NCBI RefSeq assembly: GCF_023242945.1
Contig: NZ_JALKFT010000006.1
Location: 62,001 to 126,000, forward strand
Source: Frankia umida
Lineage (GTDB): Bacteria > Actinomycetota > Actinomycetes > Frankiales > Frankiaceae
DNA length: 64,000 nucleotides
Direction: 5' to 3'
Positions 1 through 8,272 of this stretch are shown in pieces; the first letter of the stretch is position 1, and each line of letters opens with the position of its first letter. The notes below the pieces were generated by a model that had not been told where the DNA came from, did not search any database, and saw only the letters and a list, made by a program, of their open reading frames with translations. A program made the translations under genes and the position numbers.

Positions 1-538
1 CGACGGTGCGCACGGCGGGGTCGGCGGCCTGACCGTCGGCCAGTACCCCGGCGAACACCACGACGCCACCGGGGCGCAGCAGACGCAGGGCCTGGGTGAG
101 GTACTCGCTGCCCTCGCGCCGGTCGGCGTCGCAGAAGACGAGGTCGTAGGCGCCGTCGGTCAGCCGGGGCAGCACATCGAGGGCGCGGCCGGTGATCAGT
201 CGCGAGCGACCCGGTGCCATCCCGGCGTCGGCGTAGGTGCGGCGGGCCAGCCGAAGATGCTCGGCCTCGACGTCGATCGTGGTCAGTGTTCCGTCCGGAC
301 GCATGCCGCGCAGCAGCCAGGTACCGGACACGCCGGTACCGGTACCGATCTCCACGACGGCGCGGGCACCGGCCGCGGCGGCCAGGAAACGCAGCACCGC
401 TCCGGCGCCCGGGCTGACGGGAACAATCCCGACCTCCTCGGCACGGGAGCGGGCAGCACGAAGGATGGGGTCTTCCAGCAGGAAGCCCTCGGCGTAGGCG
501 GCGGCCGAACCCAGCGCGCCGATATCTGTCTGGGGCAT
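1..538 (-). CDS. O-methyltransferase, SAM-dependent (3' end outside window)
   Basis: The minus-strand frame opens with ATG at 538 and runs off the left edge, showing about 179 residues. It has the class I SAM-binding signature VEIGTGTGVSGTWLL near residue 60, then an acidic TTIDVEAEH strand end and a DLVFCDAD motif, as in the catechol O-methyltransferase-like family (methyltransferase_3). It should transfer a methyl group from SAM to a small-molecule hydroxyl; the substrate cannot be read from sequence. It is divergent from sigE, as Rv1220c is beside sigE in M. tuberculosis. That shared order supports the assignment. The C-terminus is missing, so overall length cannot be judged. Confidence 0.85.
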   Translation of the reverse strand, partial: MPQTDIGALGSAAAYAEGFLLEDPILRAARSRAEEVGIVPVSPGAGAVLRFLAAAAGARAVVEIGTGTGVSGTWLLRGMRPDGTLTTIDVEAEHLRLARRTYADAGMAPGRSRLITGRALDVLPRLTDGAYDLVFCDADRREGSEYLTQALRLLRPGGVVVFAGVLADGQAADPAVRTV

Positions 539-554
539 GACATCCGCAGCCTAC

Positions 555-581
555 GGGAACGGGAGAGCACAGATGCGCGTT
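555..581 (+). promoter_or_regulatory. SigE-type ECF promoter upstream of sigE
   Basis: GGGAAC at 555-560 is followed by a 17-nt spacer and CGTT at 578-581. This matches the GGAAC-N16-19-CGTT element of mycobacterial SigE-type promoters. A start of transcription near 589 would leave a leader of about 54 nt before the chosen GTG at 643. The placement suggests sigE autoregulation. This is pattern recognition without expression data. Confidence 0.6.
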
Positions 582-642
582 CATCTGATCGACGCGCATC
601 GTGTCGAGGATCGTGGGTCGACCACCGAGGGGAGATACAACG

Positions 643-1527
643 GTGTCCGCAGCGGGATTCGCCGCTCCATGGCCGGGCCGTCGGGTACGTTCGACGCGAA
701 CCGACCGAGAGGCGGCCGTGGCTGCGCAGGACTCCGGGGCGGCCAGTGACGCCACCGGCGCCGCCGCCGCCACAGCAGAAGCCTGGGTCCCCCCGTCCTG
801 GGAAGATGTCGTCCGTGAGCATGGCAACCGGGTCTACCGGCTGGCCTATCGCCTGACCGGCAACGCCCACGACGCGGAGGACCTCACGCAGGACGTCTTC
901 GTCCGCGTGTTCCGGTCGCTGGCCGACTACACCCCCGGCACCTTCGAGGGCTGGCTGCACCGCATCACGACGAACCTCTTCCTGGACCGGATGCGTCGCC
1001 AGCAGAAGATCCGCTTCGACGCCCTCCCGGAGGACACCGAGCGTCTGGCCGGTCGTGAGGCGAGCCCGGAGGCCGTCTACGCCGAGGCGCACCTCGACGC
1101 GGATGTCGAGGCGGCCCTCGCCGCGCTGCCACCCGACTTCCGGGCGGCCGTCGTGCTCTGCGACATCGAGCAGTTGTCCTACGAGGAGATCGCGCAGACC
1201 CTCGGGGTGAAGCTCGGCACCGTGCGCAGCCGGATCTCGCGCGGGCGGGCGATGCTGCGGGCGGCCCTCGCCGATCGTGCCCCCCGGGCCGGTGAGGGTG
1301 TTCTGCTCGCCACGGCGCAGGGAGACGCCTCTTCGGAGGACGCCGCCACGTTCACGGTCACTCGGGCTGACGACGCCCGCTCGGGCGTCGGGCTGGAAAC
1401 CGACCGGTACGGCGCGGATGCGGCCGCGCGGCGCGACCGTGATGATGGTCGCGCGCGGATCGGGCGGCGGCGTGCCGCCGTCCCCGCCGGTGGCAAGGGT
1501 GGTGCTCCGGCGGAGCGCCGCGCGTGA
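643..1527 (+). CDS. sigE: ECF RNA polymerase sigma factor SigE
   Basis: This 294-residue sigma-70 family protein carries region 2 (REHGNRVYRLAYRLTG through AEDLTQDVFVRVFRSL and the FEGWLHRITTNLFLD segment) and region 4 (LPPDFRAAVVLCDIEQLSYEEI, then a helix-turn-helix with GTVRSRISRGR). It should direct polymerase to envelope-stress promoters. The GTG at 643 was chosen because GAGGGGAG lies about seven bases upstream; an in-frame GTG at 601 is possible. The stop overlaps the anti-sigma start (GTGA), implying translational coupling. About 85 residues after region 4 are low-complexity and basic, longer than I expect for this family. The order sigE, anti-sigma, htrA, tatB is that of M. tuberculosis Rv1221 to Rv1224. 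Confidence 0.93.
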   Translation: MSAAGFAAPWPGRRVRSTRTDREAAVAAQDSGAASDATGAAAATAEAWVPPSWEDVVREHGNRVYRLAYRLTGNAHDAEDLTQDVFVRVFRSLADYTPGTFEGWLHRITTNLFLDRMRRQQKIRFDALPEDTERLAGREASPEAVYAEAHLDADVEAALAALPPDFRAAVVLCDIEQLSYEEIAQTLGVKLGTVRSRISRGRAMLRAALADRAPRAGEGVLLATAQGDASSEDAATFTVTRADDARSGVGLETDRYGADAAARRDRDDGRARIGRRRAAVPAGGKGGAPAERRA

Positions 1528-2255
1528 CCGAGCACCTCGGCGACCGTATCTCGCCACTCATCGATCACGAGCTTGACCACGACGCCCGGGACCGAGCGCT
1601 CGCCCACCTCGCCGGCTGCGATCCCTGCCAGCGCGAGGTCATCCGGATGCGCACGCTGAAGGCGCAGCTGGTGACACTGCGCGACCCCGCCATGTCGGAT
1701 GCCTTCGTGGCGCGGCTGCGTGGTCTCGGCGCGGTTCCACCCGCGGTGCCCGTCGACCCGCCGTCGAGCAGGCCGGTCGCGGCAGGCCAGTCGGGCGTCG
1801 GGACGGGCACCGAGACGACCAGGGTCGCGCGCGTCGCCGCGTCCCATCGCCCGGCGGTCCGTCGCGACCGGCCCACCGGGCGAGCCCGGGGCTCCCACCG
1901 GCCCCTGCCGCCGCCGATGGTCAGCCGGTCGAGAGGCTCTGCGCCGCGGCCCGACATCGCCGGTCGTTCTGGGCCTCGGCGGCCGAACCCGGCCGAACGT
2001 CGCCGCCGGCCGCTGCTGGCGCGTCCCACCGGACCACGCCGATCCACCGTGCGGCGAACCCTGCTGGGTTCCGCGGCCCTGCTGGTGCTCGCCATGACCG
2101 GTACCGCGGTCGGGGACGCAGGCGGGAGCACACGTCCTGGTGGGTCCGTGGCGGTACCGACCGTGTCGAGCGTGGTCGCGCCCGGGCCGGCCGCCGGCGG
2201 CTCCCTGCGGCTGATCCCGATGTTCTCGCCGATGCGGGTGTCGTTCCGTCGCTGA
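1524..2255 (+). CDS. rseA: Anti-sigma factor, zinc-binding ZAS type (RseA-like)
   Basis: The 243-residue protein begins with a compact anti-sigma domain carrying the Hx3CxxC zinc motif (H28, C32, C35 in HLAGCDPC), known to bind and restrain ECF sigma factors. A long Pro/Arg-rich linker follows, then one likely membrane helix near residues 175-195 (LLGSAALLVLAMTGTAV) and a short C-terminal tail. The predicted role is to hold SigE at the membrane until envelope stress or disulfide stress releases it. The GTG start overlaps the sigE stop by four bases. The membrane helix differs from the soluble RseA of M. tuberculosis, so signalling may involve proteolysis; HtrA next door is a candidate partner, by inference. 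Confidence 0.85.
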   Translation: MTEHLGDRISPLIDHELDHDARDRALAHLAGCDPCQREVIRMRTLKAQLVTLRDPAMSDAFVARLRGLGAVPPAVPVDPPSSRPVAAGQSGVGTGTETTRVARVAASHRPAVRRDRPTGRARGSHRPLPPPMVSRSRGSAPRPDIAGRSGPRRPNPAERRRRPLLARPTGPRRSTVRRTLLGSAALLVLAMTGTAVGDAGGSTRPGGSVAVPTVSSVVAPGPAAGGSLRLIPMFSPMRVSFRR

Positions 2256-2294
2256 TCGCTGATCAGTAATCGTTGTTGATGTTGGCAGGTCCCT

Positions 2295-2337
2295 GTCGCG
2301 CAGTGCTGATCATTGTGCCGGCGACGTTCTTTTTTTG
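2295..2337 (+). terminator. Possible weak intrinsic terminator after the anti-sigma gene
   Basis: A short stem (GTCGC at 2295-2299 with GCGAC at 2321-2325) is followed by a nearly pure T run at 2327-2337. The stem is only five base pairs with a long loop, so termination may be incomplete. Confidence 0.35.
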
Positions 2338-2724
2338 TTCACATCGACTGCACGCGCCGGAAACATGAAGTGCGCGAAGGCGATCTCCGCCGGCGTGTCC
2401 GGTTCGGTCGAGAGCGTCGTTGCTTTCTCCCTCGCAACCGTTGCCGCAGTCGTTGTCGTCGTTGTCACAATGGTGGTTGACAGTGCGCCCTGGGTGGTGG
2501 GGCGGGGGCGTCTGCATGGGGGAGTCCGGGGGCCTGCCGCCGGACTCCCCCGCCGTGGATGCCCAGCCGATCAGGCATTCGCTGCTGTCCCACCGGCGCC
2601 GAGAGCGATTACCCGGGGGCAGGAGAAGTCTTTTTCGGCCAGTTCTGCGGGAGGGGGCTCCTCTATCTCGCGGTAAGGCTTTACCGTGTTACCCGCTCGG
2701 GGTCGTTGCGTGGGCCTTCCAGGA

Positions 2725-2752
2725 CGGAACTGGTTGCCGGTGTTCCACCGTG
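2725..2752 (+). promoter_or_regulatory. Candidate SigE-type promoter of htrA
   Basis: CGGAAC at 2725-2730 is followed by 18 nt and CGTG at 2749-2752, a three-of-four match to the CGTT -10 core. Transcription from about 2760 would place the GGGAGG ribosome site (2772-2777) and the GTG at 2782 at the very 5' end of the message. Known SigE control of htrA in other actinobacteria makes this plausible. Confidence 0.42.
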
Positions 2753-2781
2753 CCCTGTGACGCGCCGAGCCGGGAGGTCGT

Positions 2782-5466
2782 GTGGAAGGCAGCGCCAGCG
2801 AGGCGACGATCGCGAGTGTGAACAGGTTCGAGGCCCCGATGAGACCTCGGGGCCTCGAACGGTCCTCGCCGATCGCTGCCCGCCCGCCCGCGTCCGACCT
2901 GCCCGTCGCGGATCAGTCGACCCGCGACGAACCCGGCACGGACATCTCCGAGAAGGCGCCAGCCGGCGACGCCTCCCGCCTCGGCGCCGAACACCTAGCC
3001 GCCGAACACCTAGCCGCCGAACCTCCCGCCGCCGAACCGCGGCGGCTCGGCGACCGGATCACCGACGGTCGCCGCGGCGGTCCGGGCGTCCGCGCGGAGA
3101 CGACCATTCCATCGACCTCGGCGCGGATGCCGCAGAATCCACCGCCCGACCTCCCACGTACCCCGTCGCCCGCGGCGTCCGCACCGCCCGCTGCTGCCGC
3201 CGCGGCCGCGCCGGTCGCCGGTGCCGATTCCGCGGGGCCGGCGGGTCCGCCCCCCTCCTTCGCGCCCGCTGAGCGGCCCGCGGCACCACCGCGTCCAGGG
3301 GGCACGACCGAGACGGCGGGCCCGCCGCTGCCGACCCGGACTCGGCCGGCCCCGGCCCCGGCCCCGGCCCCGGAGCCGTTGCCCGCCGGGCAACCGGCCA
3401 CGGGGCGGCAGGCCAGCCCTCGGCCGCCGGCTCGCCCGCCGGTTCCGCCACCGGGGGAGGACCGGGCGCGCCCGGCCTCGGGTGCGCGTCATGGCCGTCA
3501 CTCCGGTCGTGTCACGGGCGGTGCCGCGCTGCCCGGCGTTGACAGCGGTGAGCACCATGTCGGCAACCGTCATCCCGGCGGACGGCCAGGCGGAGAACGG
3601 CCAGGCGGCGAGCGTCCAACCAGCGAACGTCCAGGCAGCGAACGGCCAACCAGTGAGCGGCCAACCAGTGAGCGGCCAGGCGGCGAGCGGCAGGTGGGTG
3701 ACCGGCCAGGCGGGGAGCGGCATTCCCGTCCTGGCCGGGTGTGGAGTCTGCGCGCCAGCGCGGATCGGGTGGCTCCGGGCATGGTTCGGGCGGCCATCGG
3801 CGTCGCCGGCAATCTTGGCGGCAGAGCCACCGCCACCGGTGGCAGAAACGCGGGCACGGGCGCGAGCCGGGTGGAACGGCCCGCCGTCACCCAGGCGGCT
3901 ACATCGACGACGGGAGGGGCGGCACCCGCCGCGCCGGTGGCGAGGTCGACGCGTCCGGCTGGCCCGCCGGTGACGAGCACCGCACCGGCGACCGGCGGCG
4001 GGCTGTCAAGCTCGCCCGGAGCAGCGTCGGGACGGGCGTTGCCGGCTGTTTCCCGGCCGTCGGATTCCCCGCTGTCGGAGCAGGCCGGCCGGGCCGGGTC
4101 GGTGACAACGCTCGAGCCAGCGGCCCGCCGCGGCGACTCGGCGGGACGGCCCACCGCGCCGGTCCGGTCGCGTGCCGGCGCCGGGGCGGCGGGACAGCGG
4201 TCGGACGGTTCCGCGCATCCGGCACCGTCCGCTGCCTCCGACGGCCCGCGAGGTGACGCCGGGCTCCCGGAGTCGGCACGCGTCGACGGTGCCGACGACG
4301 GGGCGACGTCCGGGCGCGCCGGCGGGCTCGCCGAACGGGTCGGTGGCCGGCCCGTTCAGGTGGGCCTGCGGGTGCTGGTGGCCTGCCTGGTCGCGGCGGC
4401 GCTGGTGGGCGGCGTGGTCAGCGGCCTGCTGGTGGTGATCACCACCGGTGATCCCAACGTCGAGCCGGTGAAGACGCTCGGGGTGGGTAACCCGGCACCG
4501 GTCACCGATCGGCGCAGCGTGGCCGCGATCGCGGCGGCGATGCTCCCGACGGTGGTCACCATCGACGTCGGCGGCGACGCGGCGGACGGCGGCGACACCG
4601 GCTCGGGCGTGATCCTCAGCTCGGACGGTTACATCCTGACGAACAATCATGTGATCGCACCGGCGATCGCGGCCGGGTCGCCGATCACGGTCACCCGCTA
4701 CCAGGAGTTCAACCGTATCCAGGCCCAGGTCGTCGGACGCGATCCGCAGACCGATCTCGCGGTGCTGCGTGTTCCGGCCAGCACGCCGCTACCGGCGGCC
4801 ACGCTGGGCCAGTCGGGTTCGCTCGTGGTCGGGGCACCCGTCGTCGCGATCGGCGCACCGCTCGGACTGTCGGGCACCGTGACCACCGGTGTGGTCAGCG
4901 CGCTCGACCGCAACCCGCCGGTGCCGGCGACGGACGGTGCGGCCCCGACCGTGCTGATCGGGGCGATCCAGGTGGACGCCGCGCTCAACCCGGGTAACTC
5001 CGGCGGTCCGCTGCTCGACTCGCTCGGCCAGGTGGTCGGGATCAACGCCGCGATCGCCGCGGTGCCCGGGCGCGAGGACCAGGGGCAGAGCGGCAGCATC
5101 GGGGTGGGCTTCGCCATTCCGATCGACTTCGCCCGCTCGGTGGCACAGGAGATCATCTCGACCGGGCGTGCGACGCACCCCTACGTGGGCGCGGCCACTG
5201 CGACCATCACCGACGGTGAGGCGCAGGCGTCCGACGGGGTGCCCGGAGCGCGGGTGATCGCCGTGACGCCGGATGGGCCGGCGGCGCGGGCTGGTCTGCG
5301 CGCCAACGACGTGATCACCAAGCTGGATGTGAGCGCCATCCGCGGGACCAACGATCTCAACGTCGCGGCGCGGCTGCACCGGGTCGGCGACAGGATCTCG
5401 GTCACCTATGTGCGTGGCGGTGCGACCAGAACCACCCAGCTGACACTTCAGGAACAACCGGGTTGA
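2782..5466 (+). CDS. htrA: HtrA-family membrane serine protease with PDZ domain
   Basis: The 894-residue protein has three parts. Residues 1-525 are a disordered Pro/Gly/Arg-rich cytoplasmic region with RPxxE pentapeptide repeats. One membrane helix follows near 526-555. The extracytoplasmic part holds a trypsin-like protease with H623 (TNNHVI), D658 (TDLAVLRV) and S740 (NPGNSGGPL), then one PDZ domain near 798-890. It should degrade misfolded envelope proteins as part of the SigE response. The cytoplasmic region is far longer than in the mycobacterial HtrA. GTG at 2782 is preceded by GGGAGG; an in-frame GTG at 2818 is an alternative. It follows sigE and its anti-sigma gene, possibly from its own ECF promoter. 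Confidence 0.92.
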   Translation: MEGSASEATIASVNRFEAPMRPRGLERSSPIAARPPASDLPVADQSTRDEPGTDISEKAPAGDASRLGAEHLAAEHLAAEPPAAEPRRLGDRITDGRRGGPGVRAETTIPSTSARMPQNPPPDLPRTPSPAASAPPAAAAAAAPVAGADSAGPAGPPPSFAPAERPAAPPRPGGTTETAGPPLPTRTRPAPAPAPAPEPLPAGQPATGRQASPRPPARPPVPPPGEDRARPASGARHGRHSGRVTGGAALPGVDSGEHHVGNRHPGGRPGGERPGGERPTSERPGSERPTSERPTSERPGGERQVGDRPGGERHSRPGRVWSLRASADRVAPGMVRAAIGVAGNLGGRATATGGRNAGTGASRVERPAVTQAATSTTGGAAPAAPVARSTRPAGPPVTSTAPATGGGLSSSPGAASGRALPAVSRPSDSPLSEQAGRAGSVTTLEPAARRGDSAGRPTAPVRSRAGAGAAGQRSDGSAHPAPSAASDGPRGDAGLPESARVDGADDGATSGRAGGLAERVGGRPVQVGLRVLVACLVAAALVGGVVSGLLVVITTGDPNVEPVKTLGVGNPAPVTDRRSVAAIAAAMLPTVVTIDVGGDAADGGDTGSGVILSSDGYILTNNHVIAPAIAAGSPITVTRYQEFNRIQAQVVGRDPQTDLAVLRVPASTPLPAATLGQSGSLVVGAPVVAIGAPLGLSGTVTTGVVSALDRNPPVPATDGAAPTVLIGAIQVDAALNPGNSGGPLLDSLGQVVGINAAIAAVPGREDQGQSGSIGVGFAIPIDFARSVAQEIISTGRATHPYVGAATATITDGEAQASDGVPGARVIAVTPDGPAARAGLRANDVITKLDVSAIRGTNDLNVAARLHRVGDRISVTYVRGGATRTTQLTLQEQPG
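3580..3720 (+). repeat. In-frame 15-bp tandem repeat in htrA (RPxxE pentapeptides)
   Basis: Consecutive 15-base units of the form CGGCCAGGCGGCGAG and CGGCCAACCAGTGAG encode RPGGE, RPTSE and RPGSE pentapeptides in the disordered arm before the membrane helix. The period is a multiple of three, so copy-number change would keep the reading frame. Confidence 0.85.
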
Positions 5467-5532
5467 GTTCCTGGCCCCCGCTCGTTGCCTGGTCGAACCT
5501 CGCGGTGACATCGGGCGGGGTACGCTCGGCTG

Positions 5533-6150
5533 GTGTTCAACGGTGTCGGTTGGGGTGAAGTTGCCGTCCTGCTGGTGATCGGGCTGTTCGTCTTCGGCCC
5601 CGATCGGCTGCCCAAAGCCGCCCGGGACGCCGGCCGCATGTTGCGCCAGTTGCGCCAGACGGCCACGGGGATGCGCAACGACCTGCGGTCCGAACTCGGC
5701 CCCGAGTTCGACGATCTCGACATCCGGGATCTGCATCCCAAGACGTTCGTCCGCAAGCACCTGTTCGACGACGAGCCGCTGCCGCCGTATCTCACCAAGC
5801 GCACCTCGCTCGACGCGCTGCTGCTGGCCGAGGACACTCCGACCCCGTCACTGACCAAGTCGCCGCCGCTGGGTCGCGCACCATCCCTGCCCGCGGCCTC
5901 GGTCACCCCCGCCCCGCCGGTGCCGGCCGTGCCGCCCGCCGCCGCGTCGCAGCCGCCGGTCGGTGCCGACGCCGGTGGCGCTGTAGGCGCGCAGCCGGCG
6001 GTCGTCTCGCCGCTGCTGTCAAAGGCCGCCGGGGCGAAGGGCACGGGGGCGAAGGCCACCGCGCCGCGGGGCGTGCCCACGCACCAGGTCTCCGCGGGCG
6101 CGACCCCGCCGCCGACCCCCAGCATCCCGTTCGACTCGGACGCCACCTGA
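5533..6150 (+). CDS. tatB: Twin-arginine translocase subunit TatB
   Basis: The 205-residue protein begins with a short membrane helix (EVAVLLVIGLFVFGP) followed by the conserved F-G-P-D-x-L-P hinge and an amphipathic helix (AARDAGRMLRQLRQ), the defining layout of the TatA/B family. The longer acidic second helix and the Pro/Ala-rich tail favour TatB over TatA. It forms the Tat receptor with TatC for folded proteins; the PhoD-type phosphatase in this window is a likely client. The start is GTG at 5533 with only a weak ribosome site. It sits 66 bases behind htrA in the same order as in mycobacteria and may be co-transcribed. Confidence 0.9.
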   Translation: MFNGVGWGEVAVLLVIGLFVFGPDRLPKAARDAGRMLRQLRQTATGMRNDLRSELGPEFDDLDIRDLHPKTFVRKHLFDDEPLPPYLTKRTSLDALLLAEDTPTPSLTKSPPLGRAPSLPAASVTPAPPVPAVPPAAASQPPVGADAGGAVGAQPAVVSPLLSKAAGAKGTGAKATAPRGVPTHQVSAGATPPPTPSIPFDSDAT

Positions 6151-6295
6151 CACTGCCCGGCCCCGGCCGCGGCTGACCATCTGGGACGGCGGCTGACGCT
6201 GACACCCGGGCTGGGTCGGAGGTCGGAGGTTGGATCATCCCGGGCTGGTCTGTGGCCTGTGCTCCCCGGCTCGAAACAAGACCCGCAACGAGAAT

Positions 6296-6343
6296 CGTCC
6301 CCCCGGAAACAGCCTGCTGGAACCGGCTGTTTCCGGAGGGACG
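6296..6343. terminator. Bidirectional terminator hairpin between tatB and mrp
   Basis: Two 19-base arms (6296-6314 and 6325-6343) pair with one mismatch around a 10-base loop; the inner 12 bases (CCGGAAACAGCC with GGCTGTTTCCGG) are perfect. It sits between the convergent ends of tatB and mrp, so it could end transcription from both sides. Confidence 0.8.
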
Positions 6344-6357
6344 GGGGCTGGCTGCGC

Positions 6358-7500
6358 TCAGCGGCCGGCGGGCGTGAGGTTGAGGCTGCGGCCGGCGAGG
6401 CCACGGGAGCGGAAGGTGAGCCGATCCGCGACCGCGCGCAGTGCCTTGCTGGCCTCGCTGTCGGGCTCGCCGATGACCAGCGGCACACCGTTGTCGCCGC
6501 CCTCACGCAGGCGGACGTCCACCGGGACCTGGGCGAGCAGCGGCACGTCGTGGCCGAGGACCCGGGTGAGTCGCTCGGCGACCGCGGCGCCACCGCCGGA
6601 GCCGAACACGTCGACCCGCTCCCCGCAGTGCGGGCAGGGCAGCCAGGCCATGTTCTCCACGACGCCGACCACGTTCTGCCGGGTCTGCACGGCGATGGTG
6701 CCGGCGCGCTCGGCCACCTCGGTGGCGGCGAGCTGCGGTGTCGTGACGACGAGCAGCTCGGAGGACGGGACGAGCTGGGCCAGCGAGATGGCGATGTCAC
6801 CGGTGCCGGGCGGCAGGTCGAGCAGCAGAACGTCCAGGTCGCCCCAGAAGACGTCCGACAGGAACTGCTCGAGGGCCCGGTGCAGCATCGGCCCACGCCA
6901 GGTCACCGGCTCATTGCCGCGGGTGAACATGCCGGTGGAGATGACCCGCACGCCATGCGCCTGCGGCGGCATGATCATTTTGTCGACCTGGGTCGGCGGG
7001 CGGTCGATGCCGAGCATCCGCGGCACCGAGTGGCCGTAGATGTCCGCGTCGAGCACACCGACGGACAGCCCCGAACGGGCCATCGCCGCCGCCAGGTTGA
7101 CGGTGATCGAGGACTTGCCGACGCCGCCCTTGCCGCTGGCGATGCCGTACACCCGGGTCATGGAGCCCGGCTGGGCGAACGGGATGACCTTGGGGGCGAT
7201 ACCGCCGCGTAGCTTCGTGTGCAGGGCGCTGCGCTGCTCGTCCGACATGACCTGCAGGTCGACCTGGACGGAGCGCACCCCCTCGACGGCGCCGACCGCG
7301 CGACTGACGCGGCTGATGATCTCATCTCGCATCGGGCAGCCAGACACGGTTAGCAGCACCGTGACACTGACGGAGCCGTCATCGAGGACGTGGACCGCCG
7401 AGACCATGTCCAGCTCCGTGATGGGACGGCCGATCTCGGGATCGTTGACCGTCGCCAGAGCCGACTGGATCGCGTCGGTGGAAGGCCGGGATGGGGACAA
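6358..7500 (-). CDS. mrp: Mrp/ApbC iron-sulfur cluster carrier ATPase
   Basis: The 380-residue protein has an N-terminal MIP18/DUF59 domain (about 1-95) and a deviant Walker P-loop ATPase with GKGGVGKS at 123-130. DADIYGHS follows, then DVLLLDLPPGTGD and a CPHC pair near the C-terminal third that in this family holds a bridging Fe-S cluster. It should assemble or transfer Fe-S clusters to apo-proteins in the cytoplasm. TTG at 7500 was chosen because GAGG lies six bases upstream and a stop codon lies a few codons further out. It is convergent with tatB. The equivalent M. tuberculosis gene is Rv1229c, in the same neighbourhood. Confidence 0.93.
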   Translation of the reverse strand: MSPSRPSTDAIQSALATVNDPEIGRPITELDMVSAVHVLDDGSVSVTVLLTVSGCPMRDEIISRVSRAVGAVEGVRSVQVDLQVMSDEQRSALHTKLRGGIAPKVIPFAQPGSMTRVYGIASGKGGVGKSSITVNLAAAMARSGLSVGVLDADIYGHSVPRMLGIDRPPTQVDKMIMPPQAHGVRVISTGMFTRGNEPVTWRGPMLHRALEQFLSDVFWGDLDVLLLDLPPGTGDIAISLAQLVPSSELLVVTTPQLAATEVAERAGTIAVQTRQNVVGVVENMAWLPCPHCGERVDVFGSGGGAAVAERLTRVLGHDVPLLAQVPVDVRLREGGDNGVPLVIGEPDSEASKALRAVADRLTFRSRGLAGRSLNLTPAGR

Positions 7501-7760
7501 GGGAAACCTCAGTCACTGATTGGCACCAGATGCGACCCCCGGGGCCGCCTGTGCATCCACGATAGCCCGCGCGCGCCTCGGCGGTGTTGCGGCGATGCCC
7601 GGGTGTGTGCCACCCATCCAAGCTGTCATTCATCTGACTTCGAGAGCGGAATTTATCGGTAGGTGCTGGGACGTTGTCGAGGTGGCAGGCCTGAGCGGGG
7701 CGGGCTGGTCCGGCGACCGGGGCACATAGGCTGGTTCGGGGTGTGGCGGGAGGGCTCGGG

Positions 7761-8264
7761 ATGGTCGAGGACACGGTCGGCGCCAGTTCTGAGACGGACA
7801 GCGTCTGGGTGGACGCCCGCGGCATGCGTGCCTGGCGGGCGCTGCTACAGGCCCACGCGCACGTCAGCCGGGTGCTGGAAGCGGAACTGGAGCGCGCGCA
7901 CGACCTGCCGCTGGCCTCCTACGACGTGCTCGTCCAGCTTTCCGAGGCGCCGGAACACGAGTTGCGCATGAGCGAGCTCGCCGCCGCGGTGCTGCTCTCC
8001 CGCAGCGGCCTGACCAGGCTCGTCGACCGGCTGGCACGGGAGGGCCTGGTGACCCGTCGCTCCTGCCCGTCCGACGCGCGGGGAACGCTGGCCGTGCTCA
8101 CCCCGCAGGGGCTGGACCGGCTCCGGGTGGCCTCCGGCACCCATCTCAAGGGCGTCGGTCGGCACGTGCTGAGCCGCTACTCCCGCGCCGAGCAGGAACA
8201 GCTCGCCGTGCTGCTCGAGCGGCTCGGTTCCCCGCGTGAGGGAACCTGCGGCCGCGGCGTCTGA
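7761..8264 (+). CDS. MarR-family transcriptional regulator
   Basis: The 167-residue protein shows a winged helix-turn-helix typical of MarR: LPLASYDVLVQLSEAPEHE, the recognition segment LLSRSGLTRLVDRLAREGLV, and the wing with DARGTLAVLTPQG. Flanking helices would form the dimer interface. It probably represses nearby or distant genes in response to a small ligand that cannot be predicted. ATG at 7761 was chosen because GGGAGGG lies seven bases upstream; a GTG at 7743 is in frame. It is divergent from mrp across about 260 bases and convergent with the PHP gene, with only eight bases between the ends. Confidence 0.88.
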   Translation: MVEDTVGASSETDSVWVDARGMRAWRALLQAHAHVSRVLEAELERAHDLPLASYDVLVQLSEAPEHELRMSELAAAVLLSRSGLTRLVDRLAREGLVTRRSCPSDARGTLAVLTPQGLDRLRVASGTHLKGVGRHVLSRYSRAEQEQLAVLLERLGSPREGTCGRGV

Positions 8265-8272
8265 GAGTCGGC

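Larger units (their letters stand above)
2256..2781. other. Long intergenic region upstream of htrA
   Basis: This 526-base stretch separates the anti-sigma gene from htrA. It holds the T-run terminator candidate near 2295-2337, a valine-rich open frame around 2335-2676 with no recognisable domain, and the ECF-type promoter candidate at its right end. I see no convincing gene in it. Confidence 0.5.

Noticed and set aside
2335..2676. A 113-codon valine-rich open frame between the anti-sigma gene and htrA
   Set aside because: No ribosome site, no known domain, and it overlaps terminator and promoter candidates.
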